Position numbers and translations under genes: made by a program. A stretch of DNA of 53,968 nt, taken from positions 1-53,968 of the forward strand of contig DASRYH010000025.1 of NCBI GenBank assembly GCA_035687245.1, read 5' to 3'. Position 1 is the first letter of the stretch; each line of letters opens with the position of its first letter. A model generated the notes under the pieces. It was given only the letters and a program-made list of their open reading frames with translations, did no database searches and was not told where the DNA came from. Positions 16,017 to 25,148 of the stretch are shown in pieces. The stretch comes from DASRYH01 sp035687245. GTDB lineage: Bacteria; Actinomycetota; Coriobacteriia; Anaerosomatales; PHET01.

Positions 16017-17210
16017 ATGAGTCTGTTCACGCTTACCGATCCCACACTCGCCCCCATCGCCGAGAAGGTCGTCTCGGGCGAGAGACTGAGCCGCGAGGAC
16101 GGTCTCGCGCTCTACGAGAGCCACGACCTACTGGGCATCGGCCAGATGGCCGACTACGTACGCAGGCGCATCAGCGGCGACCGTGTCTACTTCATGGTCA
16201 ACCGCCACGTGAACCCCACCAACATCTGCCGCAACCGCTGCAAGTTCTGCGCGTTCGCCCGCTCTGAGGGCGAAGAGGGCGCCTACGAGATGACGCTCGA
16301 CGAGATCGCGAAGGCGTCTGCCGAAGGTGCGGCAGACGGCGCTTACGAGATTCACATCGTGAGCGGCCTGCACCCTGAGTGGAGCTACGAGTTCTACGTG
16401 GACATGGTGCGCCGAACGCGCGCTGCCGTTCCGGACAACGTCATCGTGCAAGCGTTCACGGCCGTCGAGATCGAGTACATGGCGATCATCGCCGACAAGA
16501 GTACCCGTGAGGTGCTGTCCGACCTCAAAGACGCAGGCCTCGACGCCCTGCCCGGCGGCGGCGCCGAGATCTTCAGCGACCGCACGCGCATGGCTGCATG
16601 GGACAAGAAGACCAAGTCCGATGTGTGGCTGCGCATCCACGGCGAGGCGCACGAGCTGGGCATCGCGACCAACTGCACGATGCTCTACGGCCACATCGAG
16701 ACGCTCGAAGAGCGCGTCGACCACCTGATTCGCCTGCGCGAGCAGCAGGACAAGACGGGTGGATTCCTCGCCTTCATCCCGCTCGCCTTCCACCCTGCCA
16801 ACACAGAGCTCGAGGATCTGCCTGCCACCACCGGCTTCGACGACCTCAAGACGCTCGCCGTCGCGCGTCTGATGCTGGATAACATCCCGCACGTCAAAGC
16901 GTTCTGGATCATGCTCGGCCTCAAGGTCGCGCAGCTCTCCACCGCCTTCGGCGTCGACGATCTCGACGGCACCGTGGTCGAGGAGCGCATCACGCATATG
17001 GCCGGAGCAACGACTCCCGAGGCGCTGTCAAAGGATGACCTCGTCGGAATGATCTCGGAGACCGGACACATCGCCGTCGAGCGCGACACGCTCTACCGCG
17101 TCGTGAAGATGTATGCCGCCGAAGACCACACGCCAGCGTGGGACGCCGGCCCCATCGGCGCCCCACCGAAGGTCGGCGTGGCAAGCGGCACAGTCGCAAC
17201 CGGCACTTAG
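16017..17210 (+). CDS. mqnE: Aminodeoxyfutalosine synthase (radical SAM)
   Basis: Joins the chorismate-derived 3-carboxyvinyloxybenzoate (from MqnA) to SAM by radical chemistry, giving aminodeoxyfutalosine in menaquinone synthesis. 397 residues; the radical-SAM cluster cysteines C71, C75, C78 are in NPTNICRNRCKFCAF. HPEWSYEFYVDMV, the PGGGAEIFSD segment and the conserved LAFIPLAFHP are MqnE features and separate it from MqnC, its paralogue downstream. A short GGGA lies before the ATG. mqnA follows after 107 bases. The two proteins share their TIM-barrel layout and arose by duplication. Confidence 0.93.
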   Translation: MSLFTLTDPTLAPIAEKVVSGERLSREDGLALYESHDLLGIGQMADYVRRRISGDRVYFMVNRHVNPTNICRNRCKFCAFARSEGEEGAYEMTLDEIAKASAEGAADGAYEIHIVSGLHPEWSYEFYVDMVRRTRAAVPDNVIVQAFTAVEIEYMAIIADKSTREVLSDLKDAGLDALPGGGAEIFSDRTRMAAWDKKTKSDVWLRIHGEAHELGIATNCTMLYGHIETLEERVDHLIRLREQQDKTGGFLAFIPLAFHPANTELEDLPATTGFDDLKTLAVARLMLDNIPHVKAFWIMLGLKVAQLSTAFGVDDLDGTVVEERITHMAGATTPEALSKDDLVGMISETGHIAVERDTLYRVVKMYAAEDHTPAWDAGPIGAPPKVGVASGTVATGT

Positions 17211-17317
17211 GCCGCCACTCCTAGTACCGGACCAGCGCTTTCCAGCTCGGCTTTCGGCGCACGTCGCCGCCCCGAAACGCTACGATGGAAGCCACCCGAC
17301 TTGGAGAGGCTTCGCGT

Positions 17318-18154
17318 ATGCCGCGCCCGAAGCTTGGACACATCCAGTTCATCAACTGCCTGCCGCTCTACTACGGCATGGTTAAGAACGACGTGTTGCT
17401 CGACGTCGACCTCGTACGCGCCAACCCGGCAGATCTCGCCGCCGAACTCGTCGCCGGCGAGCTGGATCTCGCGCCCATCCCCGCCATTGAGTACGCGCGT
17501 CACGCCGAACAGTTCGAGCTGCTACCCGATATCGCCATCTCAAGCGATGGCGAGGTGCAGTCGATCCTGCTCGTTTCGAAGGTGCCCGCCGAAGAGCTGT
17601 CGGGCAAAAGGGTCGCTCTGGCCGCCAACTCGCGTACCTCTGTAGTACTCGCGCGGATCCTTCTGGAGCGCCGGTGGGGCGTGAGTGCCGACTACGTCGA
17701 GATGCCCCCGGACCTGCCCGCGATGCTTCGCGACGCCGACGCGGCGCTGCTCATCGGCGACGAGGCCATCCGCACCTACTGGGAGCCGCCCGCTCATCTG
17801 TTCACCTACGACCTCGGTGCGGAGTGGAAAGCGTGGACCGGCCTGCCCTTCGTCTTCGCTGTCTGGGCGGTTCGGCGAGACTACGCTGAGGCGAACCCGG
17901 GCGCCGTCAGCACCGTAGCCGAGGCGCTCGACGGCTCGCTTGCCTACTGCAGGGCCCACCTCGACGAGATCAGCGCCTACGCCGCACGTTGGGAGAGCTT
18001 CGCACCCGAGAAGTTCCGCAGCTACTTCGACGCGTTGCAGTTCCGCTTCGAGCCGCACTACCGTGAGGGACTTGAACGCTACCTGGCCGAGGCGCACGCA
18101 ATCGGCCAGCTCGACACCGTTCCGCAGCTTCGCGTCTTTGGAGAGCACTCGTGA
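17318..18154 (+). CDS. mqnA: Chorismate dehydratase (menaquinone synthesis)
   Basis: Removes water from chorismate to make 3-[(1-carboxyvinyl)oxy]benzoate, the first committed step of the futalosine route. 278 residues. The start is the ATG at 17318, with GGAGAGG 8 bases upstream and the family start RPKLGHIQFINCLPLYYGM; an ATG 11 codons earlier lacks an SD. The fold is that of a periplasmic binding protein used as an enzyme: LVRANPADLAAELVAGELDLAPIPAIEYA is the characteristic stretch. The stop overlaps the mqnC GTG start by 4 bases. Confidence 0.94.
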   Translation: MPRPKLGHIQFINCLPLYYGMVKNDVLLDVDLVRANPADLAAELVAGELDLAPIPAIEYARHAEQFELLPDIAISSDGEVQSILLVSKVPAEELSGKRVALAANSRTSVVLARILLERRWGVSADYVEMPPDLPAMLRDADAALLIGDEAIRTYWEPPAHLFTYDLGAEWKAWTGLPFVFAVWAVRRDYAEANPGAVSTVAEALDGSLAYCRAHLDEISAYAARWESFAPEKFRSYFDALQFRFEPHYREGLERYLAEAHAIGQLDTVPQLRVFGEHS

Positions 18155-19290
18155 TCACACCCGCACGGCCGCCATATGCGGCCGCAGCCATCGCCAATTC
18201 GGCAGCTTCTGGGGACTTGCGCCTCACCGAGGAGCAGGCAGTCATGCTGCTCGAGCACGGCGACCTGCTGTCCCTCGGCGTCGCCGCAAGCCAGATGCGT
18301 CGGCGCATGGTGCCGGGCAACGACGTCACCTTCATCGTCGACCGCAACGTGAACTACACCAACGTGTGCGTCTCGGGCTGCCGCTTCTGCGCGTTCTACG
18401 CGAACCCTGGCGACGAGGGTGCATACATCCTGTCGCGCGACGAGCTCGCAGCCAAGGTCTCCGAGACGATCGAGCTTGAGGGCACGGCCATCCTGCTGCA
18501 GGGCGGCATGCATCCCGATCTCGGCATCGAGTGGTACGAGCAGATGCTCTCCTCCATCAAAGAGGACCACCCCGAGATACACGTTCACGGCTTCGGCCCG
18601 CCCGAGATCCACCACATCGCCAAGCTCTCGAACCTCCCCGTCGCCGAAGTGCTGCGACGCCTGCGCGACGCCGGCCTCGACTCGCTGCCCGGTGGCGGCG
18701 CTGAGATACTCGTGGACCGCGTCCGCAGCCATGTTTCGCCGAAGAAGGCGACATCCGATCAGTGGCTCAACGTCATGCGCGAGGCCCACAAGCTCGACAT
18801 CTCCACCACGGCCACGATGATGTTCGGCGGCCTCGAGACGCTCGAGGAGCGCGTCGAACACCTTCGGCGGGTACGCGAGGTCCAGGACGAGGCGGTCGCC
18901 GGCGGGCATGTGGGCTTCCGCGCCTTCATCCCGTGGTCGTTCCAGCCCGGCAACACCGAGCTTGCCGAAGACGAGTTCGCGGCGCACGGCGAGGTGCTGA
19001 GCGCCGCGAGCGGCTACGAGTACCTCAAGACGCTGGCCGTCTCGCGCCTCTTCCTCGACAACGTGCGCAACATCCAGGCGAGCTGGGTGACCCAGGGCGC
19101 CAAGGTCGGGCAGATCGCGCTGGCTTTCGGCAGCAACGACATGGGTTCGACGATGATCGAGGAGAACGTCGTGGCCGCGGCCGGCACGCGCTTCATGCTC
19201 GCGCGCGACGAGCTGGTGCGCTTGATTGCGGATGCGGGTTACACGCCGGTGCAGCGCAACACGCTCTACCGCGAAGTGCGCCGCTTCTAG
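18151..19290 (+). CDS. mqnC: Cyclic dehypoxanthine futalosine synthase (radical SAM)
   Basis: Cyclises dehypoxanthinyl futalosine to the spiro intermediate that MqnD then cleaves. 379 residues. Cluster cysteines C73, C77 and C80 lie in YTNVCVSGCRFCAFYA; the tyrosine after CAF is typical of MqnC. LLQGGMHPDLGIEWYE, SLPGGGAEILVDRVR and FIPWSFQPGNTEL complete the family pattern. The GTG start overlaps the mqnA stop (GTGA), so translation is coupled. No mqnD is present in the window; the pathway's other two genes here are at 21.4-23.5 kb. Confidence 0.94.
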   Translation: MITPARPPYAAAAIANSAASGDLRLTEEQAVMLLEHGDLLSLGVAASQMRRRMVPGNDVTFIVDRNVNYTNVCVSGCRFCAFYANPGDEGAYILSRDELAAKVSETIELEGTAILLQGGMHPDLGIEWYEQMLSSIKEDHPEIHVHGFGPPEIHHIAKLSNLPVAEVLRRLRDAGLDSLPGGGAEILVDRVRSHVSPKKATSDQWLNVMREAHKLDISTTATMMFGGLETLEERVEHLRRVREVQDEAVAGGHVGFRAFIPWSFQPGNTELAEDEFAAHGEVLSAASGYEYLKTLAVSRLFLDNVRNIQASWVTQGAKVGQIALAFGSNDMGSTMIEENVVAAAGTRFMLARDELVRLIADAGYTPVQRNTLYREVRRF

Positions 19291-19415
19291 GCGATGGTTG
19301 CCCGGCATCTCACCAGCGCATTCGCCGTAGACGGCGCCAGTTGAGCCTCGCAGCTAGAGACTCACCCTCATCATATGAGCCAAGTACACCGAGGTAGTAG
19401 GTTGGACCGCCGCCG

Positions 19416-20603
19416 TCACTGCGAGTAGTGACCGGTCGAAACGCTGCCGTCCGATGCGCCCATTACGATGGCGGCGCCTCCGATCGCCTCCGCGGCGGTC
19501 ACGCCTGACGGCAGGGGGTACTCCCTGCCCGTTCCGACCGGTATGACGACACCTCGACCAGCACCCGCGCTATCTGGAACCATTACGACGGCTGACCCGT
19601 CGGCGGCCAACGACGTAGTGAACGCGACTGCCGAGGAACGCTCTTTCGAGAGTACGAGCTTCCTGGCGGGGTCGAAGACGCTGACTCTTGTCATCTCGGA
19701 TGTTGCTGTCTCCTCGACCGTCCGCGCATACGACGTAACCATGATGTATCCGGCGCGAGCGTCGACTGCACTCGGGTAGGTCGCGGAGCATAGACTCATA
19801 GCCGGACCGATTGGCCCGCCGCTCCACGCGCACTCCTCAAGACGCCCATCAAGTGCCGCTAGGACGATCGAAGTGCTGTTGATCAATGCAGGGAACGAAG
19901 GGCTTTCCAACGGCAGTTCATCAACCAGCCCCTCCAGTGAGTATGTCCTCAGCTCGCCGCTGGGCGGCAGGCCGTCGCGGGAAACGACAACCGCACCGAC
20001 GGCAATCCGCTGCAGTGATGAACTCGCGGCCACCTTCCACGCGGCCGCGTCCGAGATGGAGTCGTGCCACAGTTCTCTGCCGTTGGCGCCGTCTCTCAGT
20101 GAGACTGTCACCTGCCCGTCCTTCTCGGCATCCTGCACCAGCAATACGCGAGATGCATCTTGCGATACGTACGCGTCTACATTCCGTTTCGGCCCGCCCG
20201 CATCCGCATACCAGAGTCGCCTCCCGTCAGACCCCAGAACCAGTACACGAGGGGCAAGGGTGCTGCCGTCGGCCGGCACAAGAGCGACAACACTGCAATC
20301 CATCGACTCCGTGGTGCGAATGAAGACGACCGAGCGACCGGGGTTCTCAACAACCCACACGGATCGACCAGCCGAGCTGAGCATCTCCAGGCGACCGTTC
20401 GACCCGCCGACCAGCACGCCCTCACTTCCGACCGCCACAGCCGTCACCGTAGAGTCGATGTGTGTCTGCCACCGTGCATCGACTTCTACATTTGATGTCG
20501 TCGAGCGGTTGTCGACTCCCGTCGAACAGCCAGCGGAAAGAGCTCCTACCAGCACTATCGCCAAGAGGAGATGTAGGCGGGCCACGCTCGTTGTAACCTG
20601 CAT
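19416..20603 (-). CDS. Exported lipoprotein with predicted beta-propeller
   Basis: 395 residues from the ATG at 20603, with GGGAGG just upstream and a lipoprotein signal (hydrophobic stretch ending LSAGC). The body is a run of short strand-rich units such as VTAVAVGSEGVLVGGSNGRLEML, SDGRRLWYADAGG and GANGRELWHDSISD, which look like PQQ/WD-type propeller blades. I cannot name a family. It probably sits on the outer face of the membrane. It is on the opposite strand to the mqn genes and appears inserted between the two menaquinone blocks, together with the next gene upstream. Confidence 0.7.
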   Translation of the reverse strand: MQVTTSVARLHLLLAIVLVGALSAGCSTGVDNRSTTSNVEVDARWQTHIDSTVTAVAVGSEGVLVGGSNGRLEMLSSAGRSVWVVENPGRSVVFIRTTESMDCSVVALVPADGSTLAPRVLVLGSDGRRLWYADAGGPKRNVDAYVSQDASRVLLVQDAEKDGQVTVSLRDGANGRELWHDSISDAAAWKVAASSSLQRIAVGAVVVSRDGLPPSGELRTYSLEGLVDELPLESPSFPALINSTSIVLAALDGRLEECAWSGGPIGPAMSLCSATYPSAVDARAGYIMVTSYARTVEETATSEMTRVSVFDPARKLVLSKERSSAVAFTTSLAADGSAVVMVPDSAGAGRGVVIPVGTGREYPLPSGVTAAEAIGGAAIVMGASDGSVSTGHYSQ

Positions 20604-20678
20604 GCGCCTCCCACTTTCGGAACGCTGACGCCCCCTGGGCGGGCGAGCGCGAGCGCCCACCCAGGGTGGTGCGGCGCG

Positions 20679-21125
20679 CTAGGGGTAGGTGTGTGCTTCG
20701 ATTCCCCCGATGAGCGTCGTTGCGCTGGTGCTGCTCGTCCCCGTGTATGCGTAGACGACGACGAAGCCATTGCCGTGCGAGACCTTCGTGCCGGGAGACC
20801 ACGTCTTGCTCATGGCCGTCGTGCTGATGATTCCGGTGGAGTTGTCGTACTTGTACCCGTCCGCATCTCCCACCTTGCACCGCAGCCTACGGTACTTCTT
20901 GGCGCCACCCGTCTGGGCGGCGACGACCTGCGTGATCGTGTCCACCCCCGTCGAGCCCTTCGTGTAGTACATCGTCATGCCTAGCCGGCTGCCTTCGGAG
21001 CATACAACCGGTGTGGGCGACTTCGAGAGGCCGTAGGCAGTGCCGACCCCAGCCAGAATCGCGACTGCCAGAACAGCTACGAACAGGACCGTTGAACTGC
21101 GGCTTTTCCCCTTGTGGAGCAACAC
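20679..21125 (-). CDS. Membrane-anchored exported protein of unknown function
   Basis: 148 residues from the GTG at 21125, which has AAGGAGG 8 bases upstream; the in-frame ATG two codons earlier (21131) is only 2 bases from that SD. A basic start (HKGKSRSS) and one hydrophobic helix (TVLFVAVLAVAILAGVGTAYG) form an uncleaved anchor or signal. The exterior part has two cysteines (VVCSEGS, RLRCKVGD), possibly a disulfide, and a Thr/Ser/Gly-rich end. No family recognised. It is 75 bases upstream of the lipoprotein gene and likely co-transcribed with it. Confidence 0.6.
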   Translation of the reverse strand: MLLHKGKSRSSTVLFVAVLAVAILAGVGTAYGLSKSPTPVVCSEGSRLGMTMYYTKGSTGVDTITQVVAAQTGGAKKYRRLRCKVGDADGYKYDNSTGIISTTAMSKTWSPGTKVSHGNGFVVVYAYTGTSSTSATTLIGGIEAHTYP

Positions 21126-21373
21126 GGGCATTCCCTCCTTCGACTCGATACGAATCCCAGTCGCTCTTTGCATTCCGCGCTAGGCAAAATGTTCGCCGTG
21201 GAGACACATATACCTCCTTGGTGTTTGCGACGTACTACATCGCGAGCACGTCGCTTCCGGTTGCCGTGGGACTTGCGGGTGAATTGAGTTGCGGGCAAGC
21301 GGTGCCTTGACCCGTAGACTGTGGCGCCGCGCCTCCCCGCTCGGGTACCCTCACATTCAAGGAGGTTTCGCCC

Positions 21374-22228
21374 ATGTCTGACCAGCAGATTCCCGCCGTT
21401 CAGTTCGGCGTTTGTGGGGGCTCCGGCTCTCTGTCTTTCGACTTCCCCGCTGCGCTGCACGACCCGCGCGTGACGGTGCTGGCCGAAGGCCTCGAGTTCG
21501 ACACGCCCTTCGGCCGCTCGCCGTCGTTCACACACTTTCGCGTTGAGGGCGAGTCCGGCCCACGCGATGCGCTCGCGATCAAGATGCATGGATGGCGGCG
21601 CGGCGTGAAGCGCGCCGACGCTTCGCTACAGGCGTTCTGGGTCTTTCGGCAGGCCGGCGTGACGAAGGTGCTGGCCGACGGCGGTGTGGGCTCCTTGAAC
21701 TACCTACTGGACCCCATGGACGTCGTTGTGCCGAACGACTTCATCGACCTGTCGGTGAAACAGGACATCTACGTGTGCGGCGACCACCTGCTCATCATGC
21801 GCCAGCCCATCTGCCCGGAGCTCTCCGGCCACCTCATCGAGGGCGCGACCGGGGCTGGCTTCCCGCGCGTCTTTGGCAGGGGCAGCTACCTGGTGACCGA
21901 CGGCCCGCGCTTCGAGTCGATCGCCGAAGTGGACTACATGAAGCGGCTAGGCGGCGATGTTATCGGTCAGTCGCTCGCGCCCGAGGTCTTCCTGGCTCGC
22001 GACATCGGCGCCTGCTATGCCGGCATCTACATCGTGGTGAACTACGGCGAGGGCATAGTGCGCGAGTGGGAACACGCGCAGATGAAGTCGATCTTCTTCG
22101 ACGAGTCCGAGACGATCGCGAGAGTCGTGCTCGACACGCTCGCCGCGGCTGACCTCGATGCCGCGTGCGGTTGCATGGAGCACCGCAAGCCGAGCCTGCT
22201 CAACATCCCCGACGTGCGGGAGCAGTAG
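21374..22228 (+). CDS. PNP/MTAP-family nucleoside phosphorylase, probable futalosine phosphorylase
   Basis: 284 residues of the purine-nucleoside/MTA phosphorylase fold: GVCGGSGSLSF (phosphate loop), TPFGRSPSFTHF, LADGGVGSLNYLLDPMDVVVPNDFID, VTDGPRFESIAEVDYM, and PEVFLARDIGACYAGIYIVVNYGEG. Two base-recognition positions decide specificity: E181 (FES) and N223 (VNYG) match Glu201 and Asn243 of 6-oxopurine PNPs, not the Ser and Asp of MTA phosphorylase. With mqnX 5 bases downstream, the fitting substrate is futalosine, releasing hypoxanthine in place of MqnB. Start ATG 21374 has AAGGAGG upstream. Confidence 0.75.
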   Translation: MSDQQIPAVQFGVCGGSGSLSFDFPAALHDPRVTVLAEGLEFDTPFGRSPSFTHFRVEGESGPRDALAIKMHGWRRGVKRADASLQAFWVFRQAGVTKVLADGGVGSLNYLLDPMDVVVPNDFIDLSVKQDIYVCGDHLLIMRQPICPELSGHLIEGATGAGFPRVFGRGSYLVTDGPRFESIAEVDYMKRLGGDVIGQSLAPEVFLARDIGACYAGIYIVVNYGEGIVREWEHAQMKSIFFDESETIARVVLDTLAAADLDAACGCMEHRKPSLLNIPDVREQ

Positions 22229-22233
22229 CTCAG

Positions 22234-23523
22234 ATGCTCGTCACCGCAGACTGGATCCTGCCCATCTCAAACGGTCCGATCCGCTCGGGGGGTGTGCTCG
22301 TCGATGCCGGCCGAATCGTAGCGGTCGGGCCCACGCGCGAACTCGCGTCCCACGAGCTGGCAGCGGAGCGCCACGACTTCGACGGTTGCATCATCTCGCC
22401 TGGCCTCGTGAACGCCCACACGCACCTCACCCTCACCGCACTGCACGGCGTCGTGCCGCCACTGCGCTTCACCGAGTGGCTCCCCAAGCTCGTCGCTGCG
22501 ATGAAGCCTTGGGAGGTCGCAGACCATGAGGCATCCGGCGTCCTCGGCGCCGAAGAGTGTCTCGCCTCAGGCGTGACGTGCGTGGGCGACATCGCCTACG
22601 GAGCCGCCGAGGTGTCCCGGGCGAGCGCCGCCGGTCTTGGGGGCGTCTACTACTGGGAGCTGCTCGGCCTTGACCCGGCAGCGATCGACTCGCACCTCGA
22701 CTACCTGCGCTATCCGCAGGAGCGCAACGCCTACGGCCCGCGCGTTGTAGCCGGCCTCTCGCCACACGCGCCGTACTCCTGCAGCCCCGCGCTGCTCGCC
22801 GCGACCGACGCCAAAGCCCGCGCACTCGGGGTGCCGCTCGCCATCCACGTTGCCGAATCGGCCGCCGAAGTCGAACTCATGCACCTAGGCACCGGCCCGC
22901 TTCTGGGGGTCGCAGAGCGCAACATGCCGGGCTTCCGCCCACCCGGCACGTCAACCGTGTGCTACCTGGCCGCGCTTGGCGCACTTGATGACGCCACGGC
23001 CGTACACGTCTGTCACTTGGAGCCGGGCGATATCGGGCTGCTCGCACAGCACGCGCGCGGTGTGGTGACCTGCCCGCGCTCGAACGCCTATCTCCACAAC
23101 CCCGTGCCCGAGATCGGCCCTCTGCTGGACGCGGATATCCCCGTGGGGATCGGCACCGACTCTTCGGCAAGCAACCATGACCTCAACCTGATGGCCGAGG
23201 TGCGCACGCTGCTCGAGCTGCAGCCCGAACTCGGACCCGATGCGGTGTTGCGGATGGCGACGCTGAGCGGCGCCCGCGCGATCGGTGTCGAGGACCGCTT
23301 CGGCTCGCTGGAAGCGGGCAAGTCGGCCGATCTCTCCGTCTTCCGCGTCCGCGAAGCCGAGGTGCCCGTCCCCGCTTTCGTAGATGCCGCAGGGGCCGAC
23401 ACTGTCGAGGCGGTACTCGCCGGCGGCGTCTGGCGCGTGTACGGCGGCGTGCTGCTTTCTCGCGATGCGGAAGCGGCAGAGCGGGCGGCGGCGGCGCGCA
23501 TCGAGGCGCTCGCGACGCTCTAG
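22234..23523 (+). CDS. mqnX: Aminodeoxyfutalosine deaminase (amidohydrolase)
   Basis: 429 residues from the ATG at 22234, 5 bases after the phosphorylase stop. Metal-dependent amidohydrolase of the ATZ/TRZ deaminase group: HTH at 62-64 (NAHTHLTLTALHG), HVAESAAEVELM, HVCHLEPGD and the catalytic Asp in GIGTDSSASNHDLNLM. Next to menaquinone genes the expected reaction is deamination of aminodeoxyfutalosine to futalosine, feeding the phosphorylase upstream. Other deaminases of this family (guanine, SAH/MTA) share these motifs, so the call leans on context. It ends just before a hairpin shared with the converging livJ gene. Confidence 0.82.
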   Translation: MLVTADWILPISNGPIRSGGVLVDAGRIVAVGPTRELASHELAAERHDFDGCIISPGLVNAHTHLTLTALHGVVPPLRFTEWLPKLVAAMKPWEVADHEASGVLGAEECLASGVTCVGDIAYGAAEVSRASAAGLGGVYYWELLGLDPAAIDSHLDYLRYPQERNAYGPRVVAGLSPHAPYSCSPALLAATDAKARALGVPLAIHVAESAAEVELMHLGTGPLLGVAERNMPGFRPPGTSTVCYLAALGALDDATAVHVCHLEPGDIGLLAQHARGVVTCPRSNAYLHNPVPEIGPLLDADIPVGIGTDSSASNHDLNLMAEVRTLLELQPELGPDAVLRMATLSGARAIGVEDRFGSLEAGKSADLSVFRVREAEVPVPAFVDAAGADTVEAVLAGGVWRVYGGVLLSRDAEAAERAAAARIEALATL

Positions 23524-23603
23524 TCGCAGAAACCGGCCCACCCTTCACTGGCGTGAGCTTCGGCTACGGCTTCCCGACCTCCCGCGAGGCGATCACGACA
23601 TCG

Positions 23604-23635
23604 AAAAGGGGCGCCCCGTGTGAGGCGCCCCTTCG
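23604..23635 (-). terminator. Hairpin terminator between mqnX and livJ
   Basis: AAGGGGCGCC (23606-23615) pairs with GGCGCCCCTT (23624-23633), loop of 8. On the minus strand it is followed by TTTTCG, so it can end the livJ1 message; on the plus strand it has no clear U-run but may still stop mqnX transcription. Confidence 0.7.
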
Positions 23636-23675
23636 CTATCCGATGTGGTGAATCTGGTGTTGCGAGATGGAGTTA

Positions 23676-24896
23676 CTACTGCGCCGGGATGATGAACGGC
23701 TTCCACTCGCCGCCCTCGACACGGTAGACCGTGATGGCCTTGTTGAGCGTGTCGCCGTTCTTGTCGAAGGCGACCTTGCCGGTCACGCCATCCATGTTGG
23801 TGGCGGCGACAGCGGCGATGACAGCGTCCCGGCCGGCCGGAGTGGTGACCTTGGCGGCACCCTGCTCCTTGGCGACCTTCAGGATCGCGGTCGTGATTAC
23901 CGTGGCAGCGTCGAACGAGTAGGCGTCGTAGGCGCCGATCTCGTTGCTGGGATACTCGGCCTTGTAGGCCTCCTCGAAAGCCTTGCCGTTGGCGAGCTCA
24001 GAGATCGGCAGGCCGACGGAGGTGCAGAGGTCGCCTTCGGCAGCCTCGGCGCTCGCGAGCTTGATGTACTCGGGGTCGAACAGGCCGTCGCCGCCCATGA
24101 GCGGGGCCTTCACGCCAGCGGACTTCATCTGCTTGGAAAGCAGCGCGCCGGCGTTGTAGGTGCCGCCGTAGTAGACGAGGTCAGGGCCAGCGGCCTTGAT
24201 CTTGGTCGACAGCGCGTTGAAGTCGCTGTCCTTGTCCGAGGTCTTCTCTGTGAAGGCGACGGTGCCGCCCTTGGCAGCGAACTCCTTGGCGAACTCAGCC
24301 GCAAGGCCCTCGCCGTAAGGGGTGGAGTCGTCGATAACAACGGCCTTCTTCGCGCCGACCTTGTCGCCAACGACCGCGTCTGCGCCCGTGGGGCCCTGAA
24401 CGGAGTCGATGGTGCAGGTGCGGAAGATGTTGTTGAAGCCCTGGGTGGTGAGCGCCGGGTTGGTAGCGGCCGGCGAGATCATGACGATCTTGGCGTCGTT
24501 GTAGACCTTGGAAGCCGGGATCGAAACGCCCGAGTTCAGGTGGCCGACAACGCCCACGAGCATCGAGTCACTGGCGAACTGGTTGGCCTGGGTAACGCCC
24601 GTCTTGGGGTCACCCTGGTCGTCGCCTGCGACGCCCTCGAAGGTGATTCCAAGCTCCTTGGCCTCAGGCGACTCGCTGGCCTGCTTGAGCGCCAAACGGA
24701 CGCCGCGCTCGATACCCTGACCCTGAGCGACGGAACCGGCGGTCAGCGGAGCGCCGATGCCGATCTTGATGGTGGTCGCCTTGGACTCGCCCGACGCACC
24801 ATCGGTAGCGGTCTTCGAACCACAACCGGTGACCAGGACGGCCACCGCTGCGACCGCTGCAATGGTCGCGAGTGCGCGCTTGCTGCGCAACTTCAT
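23676..24896 (-). CDS. livJ: Branched-chain amino-acid type ABC substrate-binding lipoprotein (copy 1)
   Basis: Extracellular solute receptor of the Leu/Ile/Val-type importer. 406 residues; lipoprotein signal with lipobox VLVTGC; AAAGGAGG precedes the ATG at 24896. The body is the two-lobed Leu-binding fold (IKIGIGAPLTAGSVAQGQGIERGVRLA, GVVGHLNSGVSIPAS, VMISPAATNP, YGEGLAAEFAKEF). It is very like the second copy at 29131-30360, with identical runs such as DDSTPYGEGLAAEFAK. It lies downstream of livF behind that operon's terminator and therefore has its own promoter region (24897-25077). Confidence 0.92.
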   Translation of the reverse strand: MKLRSKRALATIAAVAAVAVLVTGCGSKTATDGASGESKATTIKIGIGAPLTAGSVAQGQGIERGVRLALKQASESPEAKELGITFEGVAGDDQGDPKTGVTQANQFASDSMLVGVVGHLNSGVSIPASKVYNDAKIVMISPAATNPALTTQGFNNIFRTCTIDSVQGPTGADAVVGDKVGAKKAVVIDDSTPYGEGLAAEFAKEFAAKGGTVAFTEKTSDKDSDFNALSTKIKAAGPDLVYYGGTYNAGALLSKQMKSAGVKAPLMGGDGLFDPEYIKLASAEAAEGDLCTSVGLPISELANGKAFEEAYKAEYPSNEIGAYDAYSFDAATVITTAILKVAKEQGAAKVTTPAGRDAVIAAVAATNMDGVTGKVAFDKNGDTLNKAITVYRVEGGEWKPFIIPAQ

Positions 24897-25006
24897 ACTG
24901 CCTCCTTTGACTTCATTGTCGAAACTGACAGCAGATGCAACTTCTCAGGAATTGCGCACCCTTGCGCCGTGCTGAGAGCCCGAAAGATGCTAGCACTTAG
25001 CCTGCG

Positions 25007-25019
25007 CTGCATGATGCAG
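25007..25019. promoter_or_regulatory. Palindrome upstream of livJ copy 1 (possible operator)
   Basis: CTGCAT-G-ATGCAG is a perfect 6+1+6 palindrome about 110 bases upstream of the livJ1 start, within a 180-base AT-richer stretch between the livF terminator and livJ1. It could be a repressor or activator site; there is no second copy upstream of livJ2, which weakens the idea. Confidence 0.3.
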
Positions 25020-25077
25020 ATTTCCGAAGCTTTGATGCACTTTCTGATAACGAATACAAAGTGTTTGAAGCACCCCG

Positions 25078-25110
25078 CTAACGAAACAGGCGCCCTATCA
25101 GGGCGCCTGT
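25078..25110 (-). terminator. Rho-independent terminator after livF
   Basis: ACAGGCGCCC (25086-25095) and GGGCGCCTGT (25101-25110) form a perfect 10-bp stem with a 5-base loop, followed on the minus strand by TTTCGTT. It closes the livH-livM-livG-livF operon and separates it from livJ1. Confidence 0.85.
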
Positions 25111-25148
25111 CGCAACTGCTGTGGAACCGGCCAAATGGCCGGGTGAAA

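Noticed and set aside
18079..19308. A 409-codon minus-strand frame
   Set aside because: It is antisense to mqnC, whose radical-SAM motifs are clear; the minus-strand translation shows no domain.
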